64,000 bases of DNA from NCBI GenBank assembly GCA_018287875.1, contig JAGVVL010000025.1, forward strand, positions 1,116,001-1,180,000. Reading direction: 5' to 3'. Positions 23,121 to 36,200 of this stretch are shown piece after piece. The DNA is from Nigrospora sphaerica. Its lineage: Eukaryota > Ascomycota > Sordariomycetes > Amphisphaeriales > Apiosporaceae. The first letter of the stretch is position 1. The number at the start of each line of letters is the position of its first letter. The notes beneath the pieces were generated by a model. The model searched no databases, had not been told where the DNA came from, and saw nothing but the letters and a program-made list of their open reading frames with translations. The position numbers and the translations under genes were made by a program.

Positions 23121-26100
23121 AGACATGCTTCGTGGCCGGCAGGTTGGGGGGCCGCGTCCCCTTTAGGTCGAAATGCTGCAAGACCCTTCCCTCCCAGGTG
23201 GAATTCTCGCCGGGACGCTGGGGGAAATAGTACGCATGCATGGGCCCGGCGCCCGCTAGGCGAGGGGACCAAGCGCTGGGCTGGGCAGCCATCGAACCTG
23301 CAGCTTCGACGCCAGTACACAGTAGTCGGGCAAGACCCGAGGACGGGGCCACTAGCGGTAGTGAGGGCTTCCAACGTGGGCAGGCAAAAACGGACAGGTC
23401 TCGCAGGTTCATCGTGACGGGAGAGAGCGAAAGAAGAGAGAGAAAAGGGGTTCCAATCCCTCTTGCCTGCCGCCGGGCTGGTCTGCCACATTCCACCAGC
23501 GCCATCAGCCGCAGCCGCCGTTGGGTCGTAGGCAAGAGTCTGGAACGGCGTTAGCGTGGCGATGCGATAGAGCTGCTCCCGCGCTACGAAGAGGGTAGGT
23601 AGCATCACGAGCTGGGAAAGTAATGTCGGTCATTCAGCCCGCCAGAGTCGAGCCTCCCCAGGCATGTCCAGGATGGATACCTGACAGAGGGGTAGGGCCC
23701 CTCGACCCCTCCCTCTTCCCTCCCTCTCAGTTCTTCTGCCAGCACTCACTGCCGTCTTTCGCACCATCCCGCACTGTCGAACCGTTACATCGCAGGCTGC
23801 AACGCACACGAGCAGGTTAGTCCCGGTCGCGACTAGCTGCGAATTGCGTACTGAAAGTAGGCAATAGGAACGGGCGAGGGCCCAGGGAACCCTCCCTCGT
23901 ACCGTTTAACCCGATGCCAGGTCCTTGTACCGAACGGTGCTTAGCAGGTGAAAGCTTCCAACTCCTCTAAACCCCATGCGGACCTGAGGGAAGAACAGTC
24001 GCCGCCCGTCATGTTTATGTGTTCCGGGGTGGGAGGCTTTTGTTCCTCTGTATGTCTCTAGTCTAGCGAGAGGTGACTTGGAGATGACAAGTACCTCTCA
24101 CCTTGCCAATGAAAGCGAATAAAAGCCAAACGGGCGGCGAGAGAGCGATGGAAGTGAAGTGTTAGCTACAGGGGTTCCAATTTGCCGACCAGTCCGATGG
24201 GACCTGAGGGGCAGAACAACAGTTCCCCCCCAAAGTGACGCAGTGCGCCCCGCAGAATACAGTTCGGGTTGATCGCCGCTTGTTGCGCATCACGCTCCCA
24301 TCCGGTTTCCCTGTTGGTTTCTCGGCCCTCCTTCTTTGCTTTGTTTTCTTTCTTACCTCAGACGTAGCAGTCGGGGTTTTCTCCCTTTCTGACGCGAGCA
24401 CGGAGCGGTACCGGGTATCGGGGCTCGCTGACATATCATGGGTGAGGCTTTTGTACTATATACTACGTAGACGCGCGGCTACAGGCATGTGCGCCCTGGC
24501 GGCCAGGCCGGACCGGGCCCTGAATGGGAGCGCCGCCGCAAAGAACCTGTGTCATTATCTCCCGGCGGCCCCCCAAATTCCCGTTGGGTTGTGGGATCGG
24601 AGGGACAGATGCGAGCCACCTGCTTCCTCCCGCCGGTCTGCCCGGACGCAGGCGTGCGTGCGTATCCAACGAAGCCTCGGACCGATCGCCCCGGTGGTGG
24701 CGGCGCCCCCCAAAGGCCATTGGTATTTCTCGTTCCTTCTCGCGTGCTTCTAGACTGCTGGCTGGGAACGTTCTGATTCGCCCGGGACTCGTCCCCCCTT
24801 CCAATTCGTGGTCGGGCGGGCGTCGTCGTTTCCCGCGGTCCAACCGGGAGAGGCCCTGCTACTGTTTAAGGTCGAGCGGCTGGCTGCTTCCAGGGCCCCA
24901 AAGGAGTATCTGCACCAGTAGCGCTTTCCCTGCCTGCCGCCTTCCATCTCCCAAGCTCCAGGCGATAAACGGGAATGGCAATAGGAAACCTGCCGCGCCT
25001 TGCATCGCATGCGTAATGGGCCGATTCGCACTTACCAGCGTTTGATAGACCATAGGGCCCGATCGGCCGAGACGATCCTTCATCATCTTGAGCACTTAGT
25101 GAGAGAGCTGCCGCCTCTTCCGGAAGGGGCAAAAAACAGAAACCGGGGGGTTTGCAGCCTCCGGCGTCAATGGAGGGCGATTAAGGCAAATATGAGCGAT
25201 CGGTAATGTGACGCATGGCTAGCCATCTGGCGGTACACTTCCGTCTCTTTCTTCCCTTTTCCGTCCTCGTTTGCTCCCTTCCAATCCTCTCTCTTCTTTT
25301 CATTCCCAGGGACTCTGGGATGATCCCGTAAGTAAGTTCCGGCCGAAAGGGGGGGTTTGTTCAGCGGCTAACGGGGCGACGGGGTGGGACCGCGGAGCCA
25401 TAAGCAACGTTACGACACTTGACAGCCCCGTCACCACCTAAAGCATTGCGAACAAAAGCGGGCCGGGTGTTCTCTTAAGTCCACACGACGAGTCCCTAGA
25501 AGAGGTGGCTTATTAGACTGCCGGCACCTAAGACGAATCGAAACGACCATTCATGGTTGCTGCGTGCAAGCCAGTGCTGTTAATCTGGTTCTTTTCTGTT
25601 CATACCGGGATGGCCGTGAGAGAAAACGGGTGGTGGTTGTTTGCCCCTTCTTTCCCCGCGGCGGCGCCTTTGGGACCTGCGAAATCGTTGTGCGCCCCGC
25701 CACAAGCTCTCTCTGCATTACGTCGTACAGGTGGTATTCTTTCCTCACGTGGGACCCATCTCCTGAAACGCGCGCCTCGGGTCCTACCCATTCCAAGTCT
25801 TATGCAGGAACCTGGGCCATGAACCCTCCCATGTGTCCAGGTATCCTTTCGCGTCCTCGCACACGCCGGGCCTTCTTAGCACTATGAACTAGCATCGCCA
25901 TGATGCTAGATAAACCTGGAGATACCTGTTCCAGGCGGCGTTTCGTGGTACGATTTATAGACACGGTGAAAACAACGCGTTGAAGAAGAAGAGAGAAGGA
26001 GAGGAAAAGAGTAGGACTGAGAGGAGGGGCAGAACCCAGCCGTCCACCTATGTTCTTGGCTTCATGGCATCATGGCCACGGCTTTAGGCACGCGTGACAA

Positions 26101-26873
26101 TGTATGGCTGCAGTAACCTTTGGTCTCCTGACAGGTATCTTTCGACCTTCCCAAGTGTATTGCTCTACAACTCTATACTCGGGCGGCTAATGAGGGCGAA
26201 ACGAACCAGGGGGGGCCTGCCCTGTCCGGGACCAGTGCCCGCGGTCGGGACGCGGATCCGTCTGGTCGTATTGCCATCGGTCGCCATCTGGATGACGACT
26301 GGGGCTGGCTCGGCATCCAGCCGTATGGTAGACAACCAGGCAAGTCGGAGCAGGAGCAACCCACGAACTGCGTGGTCGTGCATGCCGATCCCTGGAAGCA
26401 CCTCTATCGATGCGGATGGATAGACACGCCCCTGCATCCTCGTCAGCCACGGGCAACACGGCTTGACGACGTACCATCGTATACAGCCATCGGGCGATTA
26501 GGTAAGGTACCCTAGGCATGCGGTTACGCAGGCGGTGCAACCCAATCCACCTCCACCATCGAAGGTTTCAACCAAAACCCCCCCGATCGCCCATGGGTGG
26601 GAGGAGAGTGTGCCCACCCGCCCGGTACAGACCCGGTGTCAGCTATAGAGGGGGTGTCGGCGGCACGCTGCGAATGCAATTCCGTCTGCCGGCATACTGA
26701 GTGCATGGCCATGCGGTACCAGGAACGGCACTGCGCCTTCCCGCCCCTGTGGTTTCGCATTGAGTGCCGCGAGGCTTGCGCAGAAGGCTGGACCCCAAGC
26801 GACTGAGGGGCGGAGGTGACACGGAAGACCGGTGGACGGGCCAGAAGCCAAATACTGAGCCCGTCTCTTGGGA

Positions 26874-26888
26874 GGGGGGGGGGGGGGG
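26874..26888 (+). repeat. Poly-G tract, 15 nt
   Basis: Uninterrupted run of 15 G in non-coding sequence, extended to the right by CGGG. Its true length may be affected by sequencing error. Confidence 0.7.
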
Positions 26889-29800
26889 CGGGAGCCGCGT
26901 GTTTCCTATTGCGAGGTCGTAGGTACCTGACCTCACTCGCAGGGGACGATGGGGTCTGTCAGGGGTCCTGGAGGGCCCCGGCAGGTTTGTTGGGCACGAG
27001 GGAGCTCAGGGGCACCATTTTTCCCTTTTTTCCTCTCCTTTCTCGGTACTTGGACCACCCGCACCGTGGTGACAGAGGCAGAACCCGAATGGTCGGTAAC
27101 GCCCGCGCTGTCCAGACTGACGTACGCCGCCACCGCCCGGCAGGTAAACTTGGCTCGGGGGGTTGCGCACACGGCAGCGCCTGCGACCGGCTCTCGCCCG
27201 CCCATCCTTCATCCCCGGTAGCGACCGGCGGGCGGCCCAGGCACGGCCATGATCGCCGCGACGACGTGCTCCCCATACGACCCTCATCGAGTCTTCTTGA
27301 TCGGAAACCGGCTGTCACGAGGGAAGGGGGCGCCCAAATAATGACAGGAAGCCCCCCTTTTCTGGGCGATGCTACAGCCTTTGTCGCGTCTCCCTACGCT
27401 ACTGGGGGTGGTGGTGTCGTCAATTCCGTGCCGTTCCCGCTGCGTTCCCGGTAGACACGGGCGACCAAGAGAGCTGGAGCGGGGGTCGCAGGAGGTTTTG
27501 ATACGCCCATCGGTCCAGTTCAAGCCACCCCCCTCCCGAGACAGACGGTTCACCCACCCTCAGGACCGATGATGCCAGGCGAGGCGTCCGTTTCCCACCG
27601 GCCACACCCTCGCGCCTCACTTGCACACGCAGAGCCGTCTTGTTTGAGCCTAGAACACGGTATTTGCTGCCCACCCCCTCCCGCCTCTTCCCAAAAAGAG
27701 ATGGCCCGCGTTGCGTCCGGGGGGCGTCATCCCATTCGGCCCAGCTGCGGGTTTTAGCCACGCGTATTATAGGCGTTCGCAGAACCGACCTTCCATGTCC
27801 AGCTCACCGGGCGCGTTGTACAGCAGGGCGACAGGGGGGAGACAGGGGGGTTACCCGAGTCACACCTCCCAGCACGGCTATCCATGACTGGACAGGAATG
27901 TCAAACCGGAGGGCTATAGAACCGGTAGTATTCATCCCCCCCCGCGGGTGCATTAACGAGGCGCTCAAAAATCATATGGGACAGGAGGGAGGGGGGCGGG
28001 GGCAGGGAGCAGCTGGACGGGGCGCAAACCTGCCCCGTATTATGTCATTGCCCAAACCTGACAGGGAGCCTTGAGAATAACCAGAGAGGTAGCTCGGAGG
28101 CATGGGACACTAATCGAACCCGTAGTGCTGCTACCTTATCGTCAAACAATTGGCTGCTCGCGGCACGTGGCAAGGCCCCGGCTCGCCCCAGGTCTCATCA
28201 TGTACGGCTCATACGTAGCGTCTCTCTGCCCATTGATTCGTTTGCTTCGGGTCCCTAAAAGCCGTAGATTGTCCAGGGGACGACCTAGTGGGGTAAAAAA
28301 AAGAAACACCAGATGGGAGTCGATGCCAAGAAGGTTGCATCTCAACTCGGCAAGAGCGGGCGGTTGGGGCGGGCGGTTGGATGCAGCCGGCCTTTTTCTT
28401 CCTTCAGTTGTCAGCGCACGTGTACAAAACCCACGACCAGAAAGGCCGGGCGATGGTGATGTGCGATGTGCGACATCCCAGACCATGACTTGCTGCTTCG
28501 GGTGAGTCTTGGCGCCTTCATTGGCCACCGGGGGAGGAGGGGAACTGGCGTGGGTGACAACCGATTTCCCAGGCGGGAAACATCGCGGGGTTACCGAGGC
28601 GCGGGCCGTGATGACTGATGAGTGGTTGGATGAGGAGGGGGATCCTGCTTACGTCCGGTGGGGGTCGCCAAAAGCAAAAGTCCAGAAGACGAGGTTTTTG
28701 TCTTTTTCCCTTTTCCGCACCCCCCTCGGGCCATCCACTGTCGGAAGCAGCCCAGCGCATCTACAATCGTGTTCTCTCCGTTTTAATCTTGGGATGCCGG
28801 TGCCCCCGTCTGTTCCCTTATGCAGATGCCGATGATCGCCATCGGGGGTCCTGTGTCCGAGGCCAGCGAGTGCGCCGTGTGCCTTTTTTTCCACGCCGGC
28901 GATTGACGGATTCCCGCACATGAAGACGCTCAGATGTTCTCCATGACTGCTTATGGTGGCTGGCTAGAGGTCGGGCGGATCTCACCCCGGGCCCTCTTTG
29001 CTACCGGACTGGAGGTGTAAATGAGCATCGCCCGGCGCGATATAGCCGGTTATGTGTCAAAATGGGGGGTTATCTGGGGTCCATGACACGAGCCCCGCGG
29101 GCAAACTGCCTACCATTCACTGATCACCCGCGCTTGCAGCAGAGCGACGGCAGGCGGTAGGAGACGAGCTCCTGCAATGGGATTTCAATACGAGCCGTGC
29201 AAGCCCCACAAAGTTCATCTGATGGCGCAACGCCGAAGTCTGCCTCTCGCAATGTGCGAGCATGCCATCAGTGCCACTTTGTACCGCTACCTCTCGTCGT
29301 CATCTCGCGTCTGGGCAAAAGTTTGCTCTTTTTCCCGATGGCCAGACGGGGCCACGGGGGAGGTTGGATGGCCCCGTGTCTCCCAGCCGCCACCTTGTTC
29401 TTATCACCAACGTGACGTTGGGCAAACAACGGCCAGCCCCCCGTGCTCGGCAAAGGCGCGTGTGCGGTGGTGACAGGGCCGCCGCCACGTGGACGCTCAG
29501 CTGTCAGTCTGTTCCTTGCAGGCCGTCGATGGCGCTGCCGGTTGGGGGGATGCTAAGAAAAGCACACAGCAGCGCATATTGCCAAACTATCGAACTATTA
29601 AATCTAGGGACAGGCCGACAGGAAACGGGGATTGGATGGGGTCGCACAGCTGGGATACGCCCTGACGTGGGAATCCACCCACTAGTTTGTCGTACGTCTA
29701 TGGGCTTCACGCACCCTCGCGTAGGTAAGAAGTAGTTGCACCTTCAGGCCGACGGCCGGCCAGGCGAAGTCGGCGGCAATGCGATGCAAAGCCCCCCGAT

Positions 29801-32417
29801 CCATCCGTCCCCTCGTCCATCTATTCGTCTCGTGCGCCGCCGACGCGACGGGCGGGCTGTGCGGAGTACAGGTTTTCTCTGCGCCGTACTCCTCGTACGT
29901 AGAGTGCCGGCTGGATACAAGCACGTACGACGGACGTGGAAAGGCGCGCACGAACCTCTCGTAGATCCGCCGTTGACATTGCCAATCAACAGTGAATCAA
30001 GCACATGCGTCGATGCTTTTCTTAGAACCATCCCCGCGTGCGCCCACGGCCCATCCAACCCACGTCCCTGCCTCCATGCTCATGCACGCGCAACCCGTAC
30101 GCGCTGTGACGGGACGATGGGAGGAGGGCAAACATCCAGATCCTTACACACATGGCGACATTTGGGAAACTTAAAACAAATTCGATGCTGAGAAATGCTT
30201 CGGCATGCGGTCGCGCAGCGCGAAGCCTCTCCCCGGATGGACGGCGAATGACGATGCAGCAACAAACTCACGCGCCTCCCTCCCTGGCTGCCTGGCCGGC
30301 CGGCGACGGGGCCATGACCCATGGCCAAGCGAAGCGAGCGAGGGCTGGCCGGCCGGGAATTTTCACCCATGGGGCCGGTCTTTTAGCTTGGGGGCTCACC
30401 CTAGCTAAGATCCAATTGTAGCTTTCTCTGGACTAGATGACCCCGGCGCTTTCCAGTCTGCCATGGTCAGAGCCCACGGCGTCTCTTATTTGTCCGATCA
30501 TGTACATGCATATTTTACTTGGCCATCCATTAGACGGAAGAGAGAGTCTCTCCCGCGAGCGTGACGGGGTCCATTGATACTGCCCGTCGTCTCCAGCAAA
30601 ATGGACGGATGGGACGGGATATGGACTGATTGCAGTCTTGTGGAGGGGGGGGACGTTGTGCCTCTCCATCCGCCTCTTGCCCTCGGCTGTAGCCCCTCTA
30701 TCATTCTTCTCTCCGGTACCTGCCCGCTTGTAACTGGTTTCTGCCTTTCGCGTGGCAACTGGAGCGCAATCTCTTTAGGGTACATGGCAACTCAGATCGC
30801 CGGTACCCACCCGTCGGGCAACAGTCCTTTTGCGGATAAAGGCGACCCAGCAGCGCCGCACGCGTGCTGCCAATTGATTTCCGCCGGCCCGTCGAATCAT
30901 TCTGCAGCACTTCGATTGCCTCTTCTGGGGCTGGGCTGATGAGCCGAGCCGCAGGCCAAAAACCACAAACACACACACCCCCGTATGCGCGCGCACGCAC
31001 GCGCACACGGGCACTCAATAAACCCCGATACCTTCTTCGTCTCCTCTTCTACCTCGGACTTGCATCGCGCTACGCGCGGTGTCCATACTTACCACCATGG
31101 CTGCGCATCGTCATACCGTGGTTCAGTCCCATCCTCTCCCTCCTACTGGGATGTTCCCCGGTCTGAAGAGACGGAGGGACCTAAGGAGGAAGAGGGTCAA
31201 GGGGAGCGAGAGGGGGGAGGGAGGGAGGGAGAGAGCACGCGCCCGCCAGAAAACCCGCTGCCACATACAGTCGTTAACAGTCAGTCTGCTTGACGTATTG
31301 CACGGGATGCATGGACGCCAGGGACCAGCACGCCAATCCAGGCGGTGGGCAACCAGGGTGCGACAAGTTCCTGAAGCTGTCCCTCCCACCCCCGATACAT
31401 CATCGTACGCATCCAGACACAGCAAAACCTTGCCCGCGGACCCCTGAGGGTTGTGTGAAGCAAGTACCAGGCTTGCCGGGGTACACTCTTGTCTCGTCTG
31501 TACCGAAGAAGTGGGAGGGTCGATACCTGTGGCGGTACATGAATACTTGGGCCAAGCCCATCCATACACGAACGGCCTCCATGGATGCCAGGGCGAGGAC
31601 CCTGTCTAGGGCCGGCTCCATTCCCAACAGGGGCTGGCGTTTCTCTATCCACCCTCTCACAGTAGCCGGCCTCCACCGGACCATCAAGGCGCATCTGGCC
31701 CATGGATGGGAACCTAGGCCTCCCTGGGCTCTGGCCCTTGGCCGCCGTTGCGGGCGTCTTTCTCTCACGCTCTCTCTGTCTCTCCCTGCTTGGCTTCTTA
31801 CCGCGTCGGGCTAAGCTGGCCCTGGCTACCGCCACCGGGCTCGCGAACGGCGCCGCGGGAGGTCCATTTGGGACCCATGGCACGGACGTACGACCGGTCG
31901 ATAGGATAGAGGCAAGAGACCTGCGCGGGCGAACTGCACGATTATGCATCCTGCCGTCGCCGGGCCTCGAAATGAAATAATATCCCTACAGGCCCCGGTT
32001 TTCCCAAGCTGTCTGGGTCCTCCGGTGGTCTCTCTTCCCAATTCTCCAGTCAGCATCCCCAGTCGTCCTGTCAGCGCCAGTCCACCCGCTTAGTAGCGAC
32101 GGGCCTATTACTACCACGGTACCGCCACCACCACTACTCGAGAAGAGCAAAGCTCCAGAAACCTGGGACTTGCTACTGCTGGTACACGTTCGCCTGGACG
32201 GGCTTGTGTATCATTGTCGTTGGAGTAGCGTGCCGTCGTTGCGTCTGCCGCTGTCACAACACGCTCGTCACGGACACGCGGGCAGAGAGACAAGAGGGAG
32301 TGAGGGCCACTGATCAACCTACCTGTCATATCCCTCCGTTCGTCTACAGTACAACCTTTCGGACCAAGGCCCTTCGATAGCCGCTGCCCGTATACTCACT
32401 CTCTCCCTCTCCCTCTC

Positions 32418-32438
32418 TCACACACACACACACACACC
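32418..32438 (+). repeat. CA microsatellite
   Basis: About ten CA dinucleotides follow a CT-rich segment, roughly 0.85 kb upstream of the RING-vWA start codon. Confidence 0.9.
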
Positions 32439-33281
32439 ACGACCCAACGCCGGCGGCCCTGCAGGGGTATATACACGCCCGTCAGGCCCCGACAAGAACC
32501 CGAGCGGCAAGCGAGAAACAAGAAATACATAGGAACCGAACCTCAGGGAAACAATCCCCTTTTGTGACCTATCAACCCGCCGCAACGCTGTCTGTCTCCC
32601 GAGGTGCACGCCAATCGAACCCCCGCCCCGTCGCCCTTTCCTCACGCACCTAGGCCTCGTTTGAATTGAGGTCGCAACGCCAATTTGCCAATTGCGACGA
32701 CGGAACTGGCTGCTATAGGGGCCCGCACCCTTATTACCAAGCCCTCCCAGCCTGTACCTCATCCACTCATTCGCTCTCCTTCTTCCTCTCGACCTCCCCC
32801 CCCCCCCGACCTTAACCCCCCCGACCCTCGGAAACTGCGCTTGGCCTCGTCTGGGTGTAATCAGTCGTCCAACTTTTTTTTTCTACCCTTCGCTTCGCCT
32901 TTCACTACCGATGCGCTCTTTCCCGGCCCTGACGACACACGAACGCGACGACGTACAATCTACGAACCAACCAGTCTACTCCGGGCCCTTCCACAATTGA
33001 CTCACTTGAGCCGCAGAAAGCAACCCGCTCTTGCCTGTGCCAGACTTGTATACGCCATGCGCCACCATTATAAGATCTGTCGCGACAAGCATTAGGGATA
33101 TAACCTTCTCTGAAACGCCCCCCGGGAGGTACAACCCGGCTTTCTGCGACACTACCATCCAGACAGACAAACCGGTCATCCTGGAACAACCCACTGCATA
33201 TACATCTTCACCCACTTTTGCTCGGGTCTCGAATTATCGTAATATTGCCCTTGGTGCCATTCGCTTGCCTCGCCTTGCCAC

Positions 33282-36200
33282 ATGTTTAGTCGATCCTCCT
33301 CCCGATCGCAGCCGGGCTTTGCAAAAGAACAGCGGTCCCGGGACGCACAGGTCTCACGGCTGCAAGACTTCGGCCTCTCGAATCTCTCGTCCGACTCGCG
33401 CTCGCTGCGCTCCCTGGCCTCCTTCAGGAAGAAGCAGCCCGCCCAGCAGCAAGCGCCGCAATCCCCCGTGTCCCATCGCGGCGCCGACTGGGACGCCTAC
33501 TCTACCACCTCGTATCAAGAAAAGAGTGAGTCCCCGTCCACCTCCACCCTTTTGGTCGCCCCCTCCCCGTCCGGCTCAAAGCACGCTTGGGACCCGTTGG
33601 AAACCAAGCCGTTCATTCTGGGCGCCTCTGTCGCAACTTTGTGCTTCACGCATCCTTGACGAAAGACGGCCGGCTAATCTGAAAACCCGTGTATAGACCT
33701 CTCCACCAACCCCGGATCGCTTCGATCACCGACGCCGCAGACGTCCTCGCTCCACTCCGGAACCTCGGCGTCATCCAGGGATACCGTGCACGCCCTCAAC
33801 AACATGTCGGGCATGATGAGTGCAGACAAGAGCCGCACGCGGCGGGAACGCACCTTTGTGGGGAGCGAGTGCGCCGTCTGTGAGGAGCCGTTAGAGCACA
33901 CGCTCCGCGGCGAGCGTATTCTGCAATTCTCGTGTACCCACGTGTCGCACGAAGCCTGCTTCTACGAATTCATCAGGGAGTTCGAGTCACAATACTGCCC
34001 GTCATGCGATGCGCCGCTACACCTGGACACCAGCCGCGGTGGGAACGTGCTGGACATTGGTAAGACCCGATCTGATGGCAATCGTACGGGCACAGGCACT
34101 GATGGGGCTTCTCCTCCCCCTGCAGAGAAAATCACCAGCATGGTGCGATCTGCCTCGGCCAGTGACTCCCGATCACAACAAACGCCCACTCCCACGGCCA
34201 CCAACGGCGGCGCAGGCGGTGGGGGGCACTGGGAGGATGCTGTACCGTCAAGTAGAGGACCACGCTCCAGCGGAGGGCGGGAGGGCTCTGCTCGCGGCGG
34301 AAGCCTGCGGGACCGGGACAGTCGGGAGGCGCCATCGTCCAACGGCTATACGACACACTCACGCCATGCGCGCAGCGACAGCGAAGCGACGGGTGTAGCC
34401 TCTTCCACGGGCTACCCGGAGACGACACAGAGCGGGCCGACCCGGAGGCACGACTACGACCTGCAGGCCATGGAGACCACACCCGCCAGTCCGCGCCCCA
34501 TCACGCGGAATCCTATCCCGGCACCGCTTGTCACGGTGCGGTCGGAGTTCCCGACCATCAACAAGTCGCGCCAACAACAGACGCTCGCCTGCCTGGTGAC
34601 GATCGAGGTGCCTGACAACAAGTGGAGGCCAGATCCCGAAGATCTGGGTTCCGTGGCGCCCGTGCCGCCGCAGCGGATAGAAGAGGCCTTCCCCCAGCGG
34701 CCGCCATCGCCGGCCCGGAGTAACAAGCCGCGTTTCCATCCCTACGAGTCGCCCGAGGTTCTTGAGGAAATGACGGAGAGGCTGCGGAATCGCGTCGACA
34801 ACTGGCACGGGCTGGATTTCAACAGGTAAGCAAAGCCACGGGCCGGCTGACTTGGGAACCGACAATTAGGGTCTACAGACTAACCAGCCGCGTGGCAGGT
34901 TCGGCAAGCTCCGTCTCTACGGCACCTTGCGCGTGGGCAAAGACAAGGTGTCTTGGCAGGAACTGGAGTGCTTCCTGTTCGCCGAGATGTTGATCTGCGT
35001 CAAGGAGAAGCGGAACCCGGCGGCGGCGCCGCAGTGGGACGAGAACGGCAACCCGCGCAAAGCGACGCGGTGCACGCTCAAGGGGTCGATTCTCATCAAG
35101 AAGCACCTCAACGAGGTAATGGAGACGGGCAACGGTATGTACCACGAGCGCGGCCAATTACGGGCAACTCCTCCAGGAGATCGCCGGCTAACGGAAGCAG
35201 CCATCGACGAGAACGTGCTCACTCTTGGCCTCTCAGTGACTGAGCTGCCGTCCTTCCACCTGCGTTTTGAGAACCGCAACCAGCTCAAGCTCTGGCAACA
35301 GGCACTCCTGGACCTCCACGCGACCGAGTCGTCGCCGGTGCGGAGCCCCGACTTTGACCGCGGCGCCGACACCTCGGAGACGGATGAGGACGACTGGGGC
35401 CGGTCGCAACGGCCGCAGCGCACGTCGTCGCAGGCGTCGTCGGGCTGGGGCGGCCCCAAGTCGGCGACGACGGCGCCGACCGAGTACACCAACGTGGCGC
35501 ACACGAGTCCGCTGCCGTCGGCCATCCACGTGCCCATCGACGTGGTAGTCGTGGTGCCCATCTCGTCGTCGATGCAGGGCGTCAAGATCAACCTGGTGCG
35601 CGACGCGCTCAAGTTCATGGTCGGCAACCTGGGCGAGCGCGACCGCATGGGCCTCGTGACGTTTGGCTCGGGCGGTGGCGGCGTGCCCATTGTGGGCATG
35701 ACAACCAAGGCGTGGCATGGCTGGAACAACGTGCTGTCGAATATACGGCCGGTTGGGCAAAAGAGTCACCGGGCCGACGTGGTCGAGGGCGCCAACGTGG
35801 CCATGGACCTGCTGATGCAGCGCAAGTACAACAACCCGATCGCTTCCATCATGCTCATCAGTGACGCATCGACGTCGGATGCTGACAGCGTCGACTTCGT
35901 CGTATCCCGCGCCGAGGCGGCCAAGATCACCATCCACTCGTTCGGCCTGGGCATGACGCACAAGCCCGACACCATGATCGAGCTGTCAACGCGGACCAAG
36001 GCATCGTACACGTATGTTAAGGACTGGATGATGTTGCGCGAGTGTCTGGCCGGCTGCCTGGGTGGCCTGCAGTCGCTGTCGCATCAGAACGTTAAGCTCA
36101 AGCTCAAGCTGCCCGAGGGCTCGCCCGCCAAGTTCCACAAGATCAGCGGCGCGCTGCAAATCACCAAGCGCGCCGCGGGCCGCGACGCCGAGGCCTCGCT

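Larger units (their letters stand above)
16649..33281. other. 16.6-kb gene-poor region
   Basis: I find no convincing protein gene on either strand. Frames are short or, where longer, overlap several equally long frames in GC-rich sequence and show no domain-like blocks. One tRNA-Asp lies at 18440-18510. Small structural elements include a GGGCGA repeat (21211-21240), a 27-bp tandem duplication (23060-23120), a 15-G run (26874-26888) and a CA microsatellite (32418-32438). Base composition stays close to that of the flanking genes, so this is not a typical AT-rich RIP-mutated block. The last kilobase, rich in C/T tracts, probably contains the promoter and leader of the RING-vWA gene. Confidence 0.6.

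Noticed and set aside
28085..28140. GGTTCGATT-like sequence on the minus strand near 28.1 kb as a tRNA
   Set aside because: Only a short hairpin surrounds it. No anticodon arm, D-arm or acceptor stem can be built.
35233..35961. 242-codon minus-strand frame in the RING-vWA gene
   Set aside because: Antisense to the vWA domain; His/Arg-rich composition is what the reverse complement of GC-biased codons gives.
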